Assembly: GCF_003987355.1 (NCBI RefSeq)
Contig: NZ_PIPR01000001.1
Location: forward strand, 930,001 to 994,000
Length of the DNA: 64,000 bases
Direction: 5' to 3'
Source: Pseudidiomarina aestuarii
GTDB taxonomy: Bacteria > Pseudomonadota > Gammaproteobacteria > Enterobacterales > Alteromonadaceae
Under the pieces are notes generated by a model that worked only from the letters and a program-made list of their open reading frames with translations, was not told the origin of the DNA and did no database searches. This document shows, piece after piece, positions 55,453 through 64,000 of the stretch (positions are counted from its first letter, which is position 1; each line of letters opens with the position of its first letter). A program made the position numbers and the translations under genes.

Positions 55453-57324
55453 TTAGTTATTCCGAACTATTTCAATTTCAGCGTCCGCACGTAGCCCCTC
55501 AACGAAGGCCATATAAAGCTGTTGGCTGTTACTCGTTTCCAACTGCTCTTGCAGACTAGTTGCCAACTCAGCATCGGGCTCACCCGCAATGACTTCACGC
55601 AGTTGCACCACAGCAACATTGCCGTTGTTGAGTGTCGCTGTCGTTACCGTGGTTGCACCTGCAGCTGGTGCCGCCATATCGAACAAAGCTTGCACGATAG
55701 CGCGAGGGTGTTCATCAGTACGACGGTTAACAGCATCAAGCAGGGTCAATTCGACGCTCGCTTCACCTGCTCGGAGCTGCTCTGCAATTGCTTCCGCTTG
55801 CTCAGATGCAGCGACTTGAGCACGTTCACGGCGTAACTGCGTTGTGACCGTGTCACGAACGTCGTCCAGAGCACGCGTGGAGGCTGGGCGATGCTCAAGA
55901 ACACGAACAACAACGGACTCTGTATCACTGGTCTCGATTAAGTCGCTATTTAAACCTTCCGCAATAAAGTCGTTGTCAAATACTTGCTGCAACACAGCAG
56001 GATGATTCAATGCTGACGGTGCGTTATTACGATTAAACCAATCTGAAGTGCGCACAGTCAGTTGCGTACCCTCTACTGCGGGTTGCAACGTATCTGGCAT
56101 TTCGAATGATGCCTCTGCGACGCCTTGCTGTAACTCATAGTAACGCTGCTTAACACGCTCATCGCGCAATTCGGCAACGATGTCGTCACGAACTTCCTCA
56201 AATGGCGTCACTGAACCTTCTTCACGATCGGTTAACTTAATAATGTGAAAACCAAAAGATGTCTCTACAACGTCGCTCACATCGCCTACGTTTTCTAACG
56301 CAAACGCAGCAGCTTCAAAATCTGGATCCATGGTACCCGCTTCAATAAAATCGAGATCACCACCTTGCTCTCCAGAAAAGACGTCATCCGAGTTTGCTTT
56401 AGCAACTTCGGCAAAATCAGCTCCATTATTAATTTCAGCAAGCAAAGCTTCTGCTTCAGCTCGAGCATCGGCATTGCCATCTTCCGCTTCAATCAAAATG
56501 TGTGAGAAGCGAGCTCGCGCTGCAGTTTCATACTGTGAACGATTACTCTCATACCACTCACGAACGACCGTCTCATCGATTTCAATCGACTCGGCAATAG
56601 CACCCGCTTGTAGTGCGACAAACTCCACGCGAACTTGCTCAGGAACCGCAAACCGGTTGAGATTTTGCTGATACCAAGTCTCTACATCAGCATCGGTGAT
56701 TTCGACTGTATCTAGATAATCCGCCAGCGCGATTTCACGATAGCCACCACTGCGCGATTGATTGACCAGAGCTTGCACTTGCTGTACTTCATCGGCCAAT
56801 ACGAAGTCCGTTTCTAGAATGGACTCAAGTAACTGAGTCCGCGCCATATCGCCACGCATCAATTCAGCGAAGCCATCGACAGAAAAACCGTTTTGTGCCA
56901 GTACCATGCGATAGGTTTGGTTATCAAATTGCCCGGCCACTTGAAATGCTGGAAACTCACGGATAGCCGCTTTCACTTGCTCATTCGACACTCGCAAGCC
57001 GCGTTCTTGCGCATACTGTTCAACCAATTTCTGGTCGATAAGACGATCCAGAACTTGTTGGCGAAGACGTTGATTAAACGCAGGATCGGCTGATAGTGTT
57101 GCGTAAAAATCGCCTAATTGTTGTTGTTGGCGATTGCGCTCATTTTCTACTTCACGGTCGAATTGTGCTTGCGCAATTTCCTCACCGTTGACAATAGCAA
57201 CAACAGGCTCAGGTTGATTGGTGACGTAGCTTCCAATTCCAAACAACGCAAAGGTCAAAGCCAAGAAAACCAAAATGGCTTTCACGATGAAACTTTGAGA
57301 CCTCTCTCGAATACTGTCCAACAT
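55453..57324 (-). CDS. ppiD: Periplasmic folding chaperone PpiD
   Basis: 623 residues, same length as E. coli PpiD. The N-terminal membrane anchor (about 13-33, VKAILVFLALTFALFGIG) is followed by a SurA_N-type chaperone region (about 40-200), a parvulin domain (about 265-360; ARFSHILIEAED, NSDDVFSGEQGGDLDFIEAGTM and FGFHIIKLTD) and a C-terminal domain. It aids folding of proteins leaving SecYEG. It follows hupB as in E. coli, but a tRNA-Asp gene and a terminator lie between them. Confidence 0.95.
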   Translation of the reverse strand: MLDSIRERSQSFIVKAILVFLALTFALFGIGSYVTNQPEPVVAIVNGEEIAQAQFDREVENERNRQQQQLGDFYATLSADPAFNQRLRQQVLDRLIDQKLVEQYAQERGLRVSNEQVKAAIREFPAFQVAGQFDNQTYRMVLAQNGFSVDGFAELMRGDMARTQLLESILETDFVLADEVQQVQALVNQSRSGGYREIALADYLDTVEITDADVETWYQQNLNRFAVPEQVRVEFVALQAGAIAESIEIDETVVREWYESNRSQYETAARARFSHILIEAEDGNADARAEAEALLAEINNGADFAEVAKANSDDVFSGEQGGDLDFIEAGTMDPDFEAAAFALENVGDVSDVVETSFGFHIIKLTDREEGSVTPFEEVRDDIVAELRDERVKQRYYELQQGVAEASFEMPDTLQPAVEGTQLTVRTSDWFNRNNAPSALNHPAVLQQVFDNDFIAEGLNSDLIETSDTESVVVRVLEHRPASTRALDDVRDTVTTQLRRERAQVAASEQAEAIAEQLRAGEASVELTLLDAVNRRTDEHPRAIVQALFDMAAPAAGATTVTTATLNNGNVAVVQLREVIAGEPDAELATSLQEQLETSNSQQLYMAFVEGLRADAEIEIVRNN

Positions 57325-57383
57325 GTTCTGTTACACCTCGATTTAACTCTACAATTGCGCGGTATTATACCTGCTTGTGCGCT

Positions 57384-57419
57384 AAAAAAATAACCCGAAG
57401 CGAGGCTTCGGGTTATTTT
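57384..57419 (-). terminator. Rho-independent terminator after tRNA-Asp
   Basis: Minus-strand AAATAACCCGAAGC ... GCTTCGGGTTATTT stem with T7 following, 10 bases beyond the tRNA CCA. Confidence 0.92.
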
Positions 57420-57429
57420 CAACATTCGC

Positions 57430-57506
57430 TGGCGGAGCGGACGGGACTCGAACCCGCGACCCCCGGCGTGACAGGCCGGTATTCTAACCAGCTGAACTAC
57501 CGCTCC
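57430..57506 (-). tRNA. tRNA-Asp (anticodon GUC)
   Basis: 77 nt with encoded CCA. Acceptor GGAGCGG / CCGCTCC, discriminator G, anticodon loop CTGTCAC with GUC, T-arm GCGGGTTCGAGTCCCGT. It begins 7 bases after the hupB stop and is followed by a strong terminator, so it appears to be co-transcribed with hupB. Confidence 0.96.
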
Positions 57507-57513
57507 GCAGGTA

Positions 57514-57786
57514 TTAGTTTACTGAGTCTTTCAGTGCTTTACCGGCTTTGAAAGAAGGTACTTTTGCAGCTGCAATTTGAATAGTCTGACCGGTTTGTGG
57601 GTTACGACCAGTGCGAGCAGCACGCTCACGAACGCTGAAAGTACCGAAACCAACTAGAGCTACTTGCTCACCCTTTTTCAAAGCGTCTGTTACTGCTTCG
57701 ATGAAAGAGTCTAAAGCACGTCCAGCAGCAGCTTTAGAAATCTCTGCTCCCTCTGCAATTTTGTCAACTAACTGAGACTTGTTCAC
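57514..57786 (-). CDS. hupB: DNA-binding protein HU-beta
   Basis: 90 residues, the standard HU length. [50 protein letters not shown] forms the dimer body, and the beta-arm segment [30 protein letters not shown] carries the conserved Arg-Asn-Pro tip. It bends and compacts DNA. Located between lon and ppiD as in E. coli. Confidence 0.97.
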   Translation of the reverse strand: MNKSQLVDKIAEGAEISKAAAGRALDSFIEAVTDALKKGEQVALVGFGTFSVRERAARTGRNPQTGQTIQIAAAKVPSFKAGKALKDSVN

Positions 57787-57857
57787 AGTATCATCCCCTT
57801 AGATTGTTATTATCAGATTTTGCATGGTTCCATTTGCATATGAATGGCCCAGCGAAG

Positions 57858-57888
57858 GTTATAACAAGCTTGAACAAACCGTTCAAGC
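57858..57888 (-). promoter_or_regulatory. hupB promoter with a palindrome over the -35
   Basis: Minus-strand TTGAAC (57886-57881), 17-bp spacer, TATAAC (57863-57858), giving a leader of about 65 bases. GCTTGAAC and GTTCAAGC (57868-57875 and 57881-57888, 5-base gap) form a perfect inverted repeat that covers the -35 box and part of the spacer. Confidence 0.7.
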
Positions 57889-58041
57889 GTTGGCAACAGG
57901 TAAGTAGACTACTTAACTCAAACCAGTCACACAAGTGTGGTGGCAGACGAATTCCAATGTTGTTCTGACCAATCACTCTTGCCTTAGGCTACCACAAGAA
58001 TTTCTATTGAGAACCCTTTTTCACAATTTTTTTGACGAAAG

Positions 58042-58082
58042 AATGCGGTCTGTAGGCTGATGATGGCCTCGCAGCCCGCATT
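58042..58082 (-). terminator. Hairpin after lon
   Basis: Minus-strand AATGCGG-g-CTG ... CAG-a-CCGCATT, 8 bases after the lon stop, followed by TTCTTTCG. The stem has mismatches and the T-run is broken, so it may be a weak terminator. Confidence 0.45.
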
Positions 58083-58090
58083 TTATCGTT

Positions 58091-60439
58091 TTACGGTGCA
58101 TTTCCGACCGCCTCAGGGGTCCGTTCGAGTGCAACTTTCAGCACTTCGTCTATCCATTGCACCGGCTGAATCTTCAAATCACCCTTCACATTATCACTGA
58201 TCTCAACCAGATCGCGCTCGTTTTCCTTAGGAATCAAAACATGCTTGATGCCACCGCGATGCGCTGCGAGTAGCTTTTCTTTCAAACCGCCGATGGCGAG
58301 CACTTCTCCGCGCAAGGTAATTTCACCGGTCATCGCCACATCAGCCCGAACCGGGATCTGCGTCAATGATGAAACTAGCGAAGTGACCATAGCAATACCC
58401 GCACTCGGACCGTCCTTTGGAGTTGCGCCCTCAGGAACATGCACGTGAATATCACGTTTCTCATGGAAATCATCCGGGATGCCGAGCTTAGCTGCGCGAC
58501 TACGTACGACCGTTAACGCTGTTTGAATCGACTCTTGCATGACATCACCCAACGAGCCGGTTGAGGTGATTTTGCCTTTACCTGCAACGTTGGTCGCCTC
58601 AATGGTGAGTAAGTCACCCCCCACCTCAGTCCAGGCTAAGCCGGTCACTTGTCCAACTTGGTTGTTGTCCTCGGCCTTACCGAAATCAAAGCGTTGCACA
58701 CCAAGAAAATCACTCAGGTTTTCACCGTTGATTTCCACATGCTTGACGCGCTTATCGAGAACGATTTTCTTCACTGCTTTACGGCAGAGACGAGAAATTT
58801 CACGTTCCAGATTCCGCACCCCAGCTTCGCGGGTGTAATACCGAATAATTCCGATAATCGCGTCGTCCTTCACATTAATTTCTTTGGCTTTCAAACCATT
58901 ACGTTCAATCTGCTTCGGCAGCAAATGGCGCTTCGCGATGTTTAATTTCTCGTCCTCGGTATAACCTGACAAGCGAATCACTTCCATCCGATCCAGTAAT
59001 GGTGCTGGAATATTCATACTGTTGGAGGTCGCGACGAACATGACATCCGACAGGTCGTAGTCCACTTCCAAATAATGGTCGTTGAAGTTGATGTTCTGCT
59101 CCGGGTCTAATACCTCGAGCAAGGCTGACGCTGGATCGCCACGCATATCGGAGGCCATCTTATCGATTTCATCGAGTAAGAAGAGCGGATTACGCACCCC
59201 AACCTTCGCCATTTTCTGAATCAATTTACCTGGCATCGAGCCGATGTAGGTGCGACGGTGACCACGAATCTCAGCTTCATCACGCACACCACCAAGTGCC
59301 ATGCGAATATATTTACGTCCCGTAGCCTTCGCAATCGATTGACCCAATGATGTTTTACCAACACCGGGAGGTCCTACTAAACAGAGGATGGCACCACGCA
59401 CTTTGCTCGTCCGTTGTTGCACGGCAAGATACTCGAGAATGCGTTCTTTAACTTTCTCCAGACCATAGTGGTCTGCGTCTAGGATTTTTTCAGCCCCCGC
59501 CAAATCTTTCTTGATCCGCGAGCGCTTTTTCCACGGTACCGATACCATCCAATCGATATAACCACGGACTACCGTTGCCTCTGCTGACATCGGTGACATC
59601 ATTTTCAACTTCTGCAGTTCAGCACGAGTCTTCATCTCGGCTTCTTCTGGCATTTTGGCGTCTTCAATCTTCTGTTGTAGCGCTTCAAATTCGTCAGGAC
59701 CGTCTTCCATTTCGCCCAGTTCTTTTTGAATGGCTTTCATTTGCTCATTCAAATAGTACTCGCGCTGACTTTTTTCCATCTGCTTCTTCACTCGCGTACG
59801 AATGCGCTTCTCGACTTGGAGCAGATCAATCTCGCCTTCCATCAACGCCATCAAAAACTCAAGACGTTCGCGTACATCTGTGATTTCTAGCACGCGTTGC
59901 TTGTCATTTAGTTTCAGCGGCATGTGCGCTGCCATGGTATCAGCGAGGCGGTCCGCAGCTTCAATTCCAGAGAGTGAAGTAAGGACTTCTGGTGGAATCT
60001 TTTTGTTCAGTTTGACATAACCTTCAAACTGATTGATTGCCGAGCGAATCATCACCTCTTCTTCTTTCTCATCCATGCGCTCGGAATCGAGGTAATGGAC
60101 CAGTGCTTGAAAGTAATCGGGAGACGGCTCGAAATTATCAATCGCTGCGCGCTGCACACCTTCCACTAACACTTTTACCGTGCCATCAGGCAATTTCAGC
60201 AGCTGTAGGATAGTCGCAATGGTGCCTATAGTGTGGATGTCGTCCGCTTCTGGTTCATCCACAGTGGCGTCTTTCTGGGCAGCTAAAAAGATTTGCTTAT
60301 CCGCATCCATAGCGGCCTCTAAGCAGCGGATCGACTTCTCACGACCAACAAATAATGGAATCACCATATGCGGATAGACAACGACGTCACGCAATGGCAA
60401 TACGGGAATACTCAGGCGTTCAACCCGCTCTTCGCTCAT
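58091..60439 (-). CDS. lon: ATP-dependent protease Lon
   Basis: 782 residues (E. coli 784). N-terminal substrate-recognition domain (about 10-200), coiled region, AAA+ domain with Walker [13 protein letters not shown] near 356 and Walker [11 protein letters not shown], and a Ser-Lys protease domain with Ser in [11 protein letters not shown] (about 679) and Lys in [13 protein letters not shown] (about 722). It degrades misfolded and regulatory proteins. Downstream of clpX on the same strand but with its own heat-shock-type promoter. Confidence 0.98.
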   Translation of the reverse strand: MSEERVERLSIPVLPLRDVVVYPHMVIPLFVGREKSIRCLEAAMDADKQIFLAAQKDATVDEPEADDIHTIGTIATILQLLKLPDGTVKVLVEGVQRAAIDNFEPSPDYFQALVHYLDSERMDEKEEEVMIRSAINQFEGYVKLNKKIPPEVLTSLSGIEAADRLADTMAAHMPLKLNDKQRVLEITDVRERLEFLMALMEGEIDLLQVEKRIRTRVKKQMEKSQREYYLNEQMKAIQKELGEMEDGPDEFEALQQKIEDAKMPEEAEMKTRAELQKLKMMSPMSAEATVVRGYIDWMVSVPWKKRSRIKKDLAGAEKILDADHYGLEKVKERILEYLAVQQRTSKVRGAILCLVGPPGVGKTSLGQSIAKATGRKYIRMALGGVRDEAEIRGHRRTYIGSMPGKLIQKMAKVGVRNPLFLLDEIDKMASDMRGDPASALLEVLDPEQNINFNDHYLEVDYDLSDVMFVATSNSMNIPAPLLDRMEVIRLSGYTEDEKLNIAKRHLLPKQIERNGLKAKEINVKDDAIIGIIRYYTREAGVRNLEREISRLCRKAVKKIVLDKRVKHVEINGENLSDFLGVQRFDFGKAEDNNQVGQVTGLAWTEVGGDLLTIEATNVAGKGKITSTGSLGDVMQESIQTALTVVRSRAAKLGIPDDFHEKRDIHVHVPEGATPKDGPSAGIAMVTSLVSSLTQIPVRADVAMTGEITLRGEVLAIGGLKEKLLAAHRGGIKHVLIPKENERDLVEISDNVKGDLKIQPVQWIDEVLKVALERTPEAVGNAP

Positions 60440-60489
60440 AAACTTCTCCAGGTGGTAACTCTGTGTATGCTTTCTTATCTTACTCCTTA

Positions 60490-60516
60490 ATATGTGGTCC
60501 TCCAGCTAAAGTTCAA
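60490..60516 (-). promoter_or_regulatory. Sigma-32-type promoter of lon
   Basis: Minus-strand TTGAAC (60516-60511), 13-bp spacer, CCACATAT (60497-60490), about 50 bases before the lon ATG and just after the clpX terminator. One or two bases differ from the consensus in each box. Confidence 0.6.
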
Positions 60517-60526
60517 TGTTTTGCAC

Positions 60527-60553
60527 AAAAAAAGGGCCTTATTGGCCCTTTTT
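60527..60553 (-). terminator. Rho-independent terminator after clpX
   Basis: Minus-strand AAAAAGGGCC-aataa-GGCCC followed by T7, 28 bases past the clpX stop. Confidence 0.9.
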
Positions 60554-60580
60554 GCATGATTTTTGTGCTAACTGGGGGTG

Positions 60581-61861
60581 CTATTCACCTGCGGCTTGCT
60601 TGTCTTTACCTTGATTTTGATAAATCAGGATCGGATCAGACTCACCTTTGATGACAGATTCATCGATCACCACTTTGCTGATATTCTTCAACGATGGTAA
60701 TTCGTACATGGTATCCAACAACACCGCTTCAACGATAGAGCGGAGACCACGCGCACCCGTTTTCCGTTGCATGGCTTTGCGAGCTATGGCACGTAAAGCA
60801 TCTTCTCGGAACTCCAATTCCACGTCTTCCATTTCAAACAAGGCATTGTACTGTTTGGTTAATGCATTTTTGGGTTCACGCAGAATTTGTACTAAAGCGT
60901 CTTCGTCCAACTCGGTCAGTGTTGCTAATACTGGCAAGCGCCCGATAAATTCTGGAATCAGACCGTACTTCACCAAATCTTCAGGTTCGACTTTGGCTAA
61001 GGTTGCACCCTCGCCGTCAGACTTCTTACTCTTCACTTGCGCACCAAAGCCAATGCCAGTGCCAACGCTGATCCGCTGTTCGATAACTTTATCTAGACCA
61101 GCAAATGCGCCGCCGCAGATAAACAAGATTTTCGAGGTATCGACCTGCACGAACTCTTGCTGCGGGTGCTTCCGACCACCTTGGGGTGGCACTGCTGCTA
61201 CCGTACCTTCAATCAGTTTCAGTAGCGCTTGTTGCACCCCTTCACCCGATACATCGCGAGTTATCGAGGGGTTGTCTGATTTGCGTGAAATCTTGTCAAT
61301 TTCATCAATGTAGACGATGCCACGTTGCGCCTTTTCGACGTCGTAATCACATTTCTGCAGCAGTTTCTGGATGATATTTTCAACGTCTTCACCCACGTAA
61401 CCCGCTTCGGTCAATGTGGTCGCATCAGCCATAGTGAACGGAACATCGAGGAAACGCGCGAGCGTTTCTGCTAGGTAAGTTTTACCTGAACCGGTTGGAC
61501 CAATCAGCAAGATGTTACTCTTGCCCAACTCGACATTCTCTTTACCTTTACTACTATTATTGTGGAGCCGCTTGTAATGGTTGTACACGGCGACCGCCAG
61601 TACCTTTTTCGCCAAATCTTGACCGATCACATATTCATCTAAGTGTTCCCGAATTTCCTTAGGCACCGGTAATTGGTCACTTGAGGCTTGCGGCGCGATA
61701 TTCTGAATTTCTTCATGCAAAATATCGTTACACAGCTCGACACACTCATCACAAATAAATACGGACGGCCCAGCAATCAGTTTACGAACTTCATGCTGAC
61801 TCTTGCCACAAAAGGTACAGAATAATGGCTTATCGCCATCGCCTTTGGTTGTGTCCGTCAT
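60581..61861 (-). CDS. clpX: ClpXP ATPase subunit ClpX
   Basis: 426 residues (E. coli 424). The N-terminal zinc-binding domain has [30 protein letters not shown] (about 15-44). The AAA+ core has Walker [18 protein letters not shown] (about 120), Walker [12 protein letters not shown], and the IGF-type ClpP-contact loop region IGFGAQ. It unfolds ssrA-tagged and other substrates for ClpP. Follows clpP by 5 bases. Confidence 0.98.
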   Translation of the reverse strand: MTDTTKGDGDKPLFCTFCGKSQHEVRKLIAGPSVFICDECVELCNDILHEEIQNIAPQASSDQLPVPKEIREHLDEYVIGQDLAKKVLAVAVYNHYKRLHNNSSKGKENVELGKSNILLIGPTGSGKTYLAETLARFLDVPFTMADATTLTEAGYVGEDVENIIQKLLQKCDYDVEKAQRGIVYIDEIDKISRKSDNPSITRDVSGEGVQQALLKLIEGTVAAVPPQGGRKHPQQEFVQVDTSKILFICGGAFAGLDKVIEQRISVGTGIGFGAQVKSKKSDGEGATLAKVEPEDLVKYGLIPEFIGRLPVLATLTELDEDALVQILREPKNALTKQYNALFEMEDVELEFREDALRAIARKAMQRKTGARGLRSIVEAVLLDTMYELPSLKNISKVVIDESVIKGESDPILIYQNQGKDKQAAGE

Positions 61862-61866
61862 TCGAT

Positions 61867-62484
61867 TTAGTTTCCTTCTCGCTTGGTCAGAATGCCATCA
61901 ACTACGCCGTAATCGACAGCCTCTTGAGCACCCATGAAATAGTCACGGTCAGTATCTTTCGCTACTTGCTCATAATCTTTGCCGGTATTCTCGGCCAACA
62001 TGCGGTTCAGCTTCTCTTTGATATCCAAAATTTGCCGCGCATGAATTTCAAAGTCAGACGCTTGCCCTTGGAATCCGCCAAGTGGTTGATGAATCATCAC
62101 TCGAGAGTTAGGCAGACAATAGCGCTTACCTTTTTGGCCACCCGCCAATAAGAACGCGCCCATACTTGCCGCTTGCCCCATACATACCGTACTGACATCT
62201 GGCTTAATGAATTTCATCGTATCATAAATAGCCATGCCTGCGGTGACCACGCCACCGGGCGAGTTGATGTACAAGTAGATATCTTTATCTGGATTATCAG
62301 ACTCAAGGAACAATAACTGAGCCACAATCAAATTGGCCATGTGTTCTTCCACTTGGCCACAACAAAAAATGACACGCTCTTTGAGCAAGCGCGAGTAGAT
62401 GTCGTACGAACGCTCTCCCTTTGAAGTTTGTTCGACCACCATAGGGACCAAAGCGGCCATTGGTGCAGACGTCAACTCTGACAT
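61867..62484 (-). CDS. clpP: ATP-dependent Clp protease proteolytic subunit
   Basis: 205 residues from ATG 62484 (E. coli 207), chosen because AGGAG lies eight bases upstream; a longer frame to 62562 would run through the terminator after tig. Catalytic triad visible: Ser107 in [10 protein letters not shown], His132 in VMIHQPLGG, Asp in DTDRDYFMG (about 181). An N-terminal propeptide of about 14 residues is likely removed. Forms the tetradecameric chamber with ClpX or ClpA. Confidence 0.97.
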   Translation of the reverse strand: MSELTSAPMAALVPMVVEQTSKGERSYDIYSRLLKERVIFCCGQVEEHMANLIVAQLLFLESDNPDKDIYLYINSPGGVVTAGMAIYDTMKFIKPDVSTVCMGQAASMGAFLLAGGQKGKRYCLPNSRVMIHQPLGGFQGQASDFEIHARQILDIKEKLNRMLAENTGKDYEQVAKDTDRDYFMGAQEAVDYGVVDGILTKREGN

Positions 62485-62502
62485 AATTACAACTCCTGAA
62501 AT

Positions 62503-62534
62503 AAAAAATGGCTCGTATAAGATATACGAGCCAT
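62503..62534 (-). terminator. Rho-independent terminator between tig and clpP
   Basis: Minus-strand ATGGCTCGTAT / ATACGAGCCAT perfect 11-bp stem, 5-base loop, then T6. It falls within the tig-clpP gap, 53 bases past the tig stop and just before the clpP ribosome-binding site. Confidence 0.88.
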
Positions 62535-62586
62535 TAAACCAAGTTGATCTAGAGCCCGTCAATGTTCTTCGACGGTTCTCGTAAAC

Positions 62587-63888
62587 TTACTTTTGCTTCG
62601 GATTCATCAATTCGTCGAATGTTGCTTTCTTTGCCTTCACTTTCGCTTGGCTCAGAACAAATTCAATCGCTTGGTCTTCCAGGGCAACATTGCGAACTTG
62701 TTGCATCAATTCTTCGTTGCCTTTGTAGTAAGCAACCACTTCAGCTGGATCTTCGTAGGCAGAAGCGTTGGTTTCGATAATCTCATCGACCTTCGCAGAA
62801 TCAACTTTCATTTCGTTACTACGAATCACTTCGCCGAGTAACAAACCAACCTTTACGCGCTCTTTCGCTTGTTCTTCAAACAAGTTTGCAGGCAATTCAG
62901 GTAAGTTCGCTTGTTGACCGCCAAAACGCTGCATGGCTTGACGACGCAAGTTGTCGATTTCTTGATCAACCATTGCTTTCGGAGTATCTACTTCATTCGC
63001 TTCAACGAGGCCCTTGAGCACTTGCTCTTTGACTTTGCTACGAACCGTAGTTTTCAACTCACGTTCCATATTTTTGCGAACTTCAGCTTTCAAAGCCTCA
63101 ATGCCGCCTTCTTTCACACCAAATAGCGCAACGAATTCGTCATTAATTTCTGGCAGCTCACGCTCTTCAACTTTCTTCGCTGTGATCACAAACGACGCAG
63201 CTTTCCCTTTCAGGTTTTCCGCGTGGTAATCTTCAGGGAACGTGACTTCGATGGTTTTCTCTTCACCGGTTTTCATGCCGATAATTTGGTCTTCAAAACC
63301 AGGGATCATGCGATTTTCGCCGAGTTCTAGCGCGAAATCAGAAGCTTTGCCGCCGTCGAATTCTTTACCGTCAATAGAGCCGACGAAATCAATCGTGATA
63401 CGATCTTTCTTCTTCGACTTCTTCTTGACTTCTTTCCAGCCAGCGTGTTGCTGACGCAAAGTTTCAAGCATGTTATCGACGTCTTTCTCGGTCACTTCAA
63501 CAGTAGGCTTTTCGATGGTGATTTTATCCAACGCACCAACTTTGACCTCTGGGTATACTTCGAAAGTCGCAACGAACTCCAGGTCTTTACCTGCTTCATT
63601 TACTTTTGGTTCGATCGCAGGGTTACCGACTGGGTTCAATTTTTCTTGCATGACCGCTTCGTAATACTTGGTGTACATCATGTTCGATGCGGCACGTGCA
63701 TGCGCTTCTTTGCCAAACAGCTTCTGTAACACGTTTGGTGGCACTTTGCCTTTGCGGAAGCCATTGATACGACGGTTGCGGTACTCTTCTTTGAGCAAAC
63801 GCGTGACTTCTTTCTCAATTGCTTCGGCCGGCACTACGATAGTCGCACGGCGCTCTAATCCTTGGGTTGTCTCTACAGAAACCTGCAT
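62587..63888 (-). CDS. tig: Trigger factor
   Basis: 433 residues (E. coli 432). The ribosome-binding N-domain has the signature [11 protein letters not shown] (about 44-54). The central FKBP-type peptidyl-prolyl isomerase domain (about 155-245) has [41 protein letters not shown], followed by a helical C-terminal chaperone domain. It is the first chaperone met by nascent chains. tig-clpP-clpX-lon-hupB-ppiD is the conserved gammaproteobacterial order. Confidence 0.98.
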   Translation of the reverse strand: MQVSVETTQGLERRATIVVPAEAIEKEVTRLLKEEYRNRRINGFRKGKVPPNVLQKLFGKEAHARAASNMMYTKYYEAVMQEKLNPVGNPAIEPKVNEAGKDLEFVATFEVYPEVKVGALDKITIEKPTVEVTEKDVDNMLETLRQQHAGWKEVKKKSKKKDRITIDFVGSIDGKEFDGGKASDFALELGENRMIPGFEDQIIGMKTGEEKTIEVTFPEDYHAENLKGKAASFVITAKKVEERELPEINDEFVALFGVKEGGIEALKAEVRKNMERELKTTVRSKVKEQVLKGLVEANEVDTPKAMVDQEIDNLRRQAMQRFGGQQANLPELPANLFEEQAKERVKVGLLLGEVIRSNEMKVDSAKVDEIIETNASAYEDPAEVVAYYKGNEELMQQVRNVALEDQAIEFVLSQAKVKAKKATFDELMNPKQK

Positions 63889-63959
63889 TGCTTTGTTACC
63901 TCGGCTTCACTTGTGGCCTGAGCCCACTACCATTCGGGGGCCCTTCAAAATGACGCAGC

Positions 63960-63965
63960 ATTATA
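63960..63965 (-). promoter_or_regulatory. -10 element of tig
   Basis: Minus-strand TATAAT, about 72 bases before the tig ATG. No good -35 is seen (CTCGAC at 18 bp). Confidence 0.5.
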
Positions 63966-64000
63966 ACGAAGCGACTGGGGGGAGTCGAGTATAAATTACA

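Larger units (their letters stand above)
57787..58090. other. 304-base gap between hupB and lon
   Basis: Holds the hupB promoter with its palindrome (57858-57888) and a weak hairpin after lon (58042-58082). In the stretch 57889-58041 I see only AT-rich sequence with no convincing gene or RNA. Confidence 0.6.

Noticed and set aside
62485-62562. Extended clpP start
   Set aside because: The extra 26 residues are translated from the tig terminator hairpin; the internal ATG has AGGAG and gives normal ClpP length.

Overview
The window is a chromosomal segment of a gammaproteobacterium. Gene order and protein sequences fit the Alteromonadales best, most likely Idiomarinaceae (Idiomarina, Pseudidiomarina or Aliidiomarina). 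This rests on recognising the families and the order nlpI-pnp-rpsO-truB-rbfA-infB-nusA-rimP-tRNA-secG, dapB-carAB-greA, grpE/dnaKJ and hupB-lon-clpXP-tig; no database was searched. No insertion sequence, transposase, integrase, rRNA operon or CRISPR array was seen.

Layout. 1-16.6 kb (minus strand): RNA decay and translation genes (nlpI, pnp, rpsO, truB, rbfA, infB, nusA, rimP), tRNA-fMet and tRNA-Leu(GAG), then secG, tpiA, glmM, folP, ftsH and rlmE. 16.6-17.9 kb: yhbY and a small divergent pair of phage-type regulators with an operator-like array between them. 18-29 kb (minus): greA, carB, carA, dapB, a dicarboxylate/amino-acid symporter, an M48 lipoprotein protease, dnaJ and dnaK. 29.3-35 kb (minus): an accessory cassette of a flavin-dependent tryptophan-halogenase-family protein, a sulfotransferase-family protein and a TonB-dependent receptor, lying between dnaK and grpE. 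35.9-44.6 kb (plus): nadK, recN, bamE, an M16 protease and a membrane GGDEF/EAL protein. 44.6-48.3 kb (minus): a small membrane protein and fadJ/fadI. 48.4-55.4 kb (plus): a MoxR-DUF58-DUF4381-VWA-VWA/TPR-BatD cluster. 55.4-64 kb (minus): ppiD, tRNA-Asp, hupB, lon, clpX, clpP and tig.

How it works together. Most of the window is housekeeping: ribosome maturation, translation initiation, RNA turnover, carbamoyl-phosphate and lysine precursor synthesis, and protein folding and degradation. Heat-shock (sigma-32-like) promoters can be read upstream of grpE, dnaK and lon, a LexA-type region upstream of recN, and a FadR-type operator upstream of fadIJ. Several starts were moved from the longest ORF to a shorter one with a proper ribosome-binding site (rimP, tpiA, folP, clpP, fadJ, nadK, the symporter, both phage-type regulators).

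Most interesting items: (1) a foldable roughly 100-nt leader ahead of the TonB receptor, in which the arm nearest the start codon carries the Shine-Dalgarno; (2) the receptor/sulfotransferase/halogenase cassette itself; (3) the CI-like/Ner-like switch with 12-bp-phased half-sites; (4) a heptanucleotide-periodic repeat placed 4-5 nt after the stop codons of three unrelated genes, with a related hairpin copy at a fourth.
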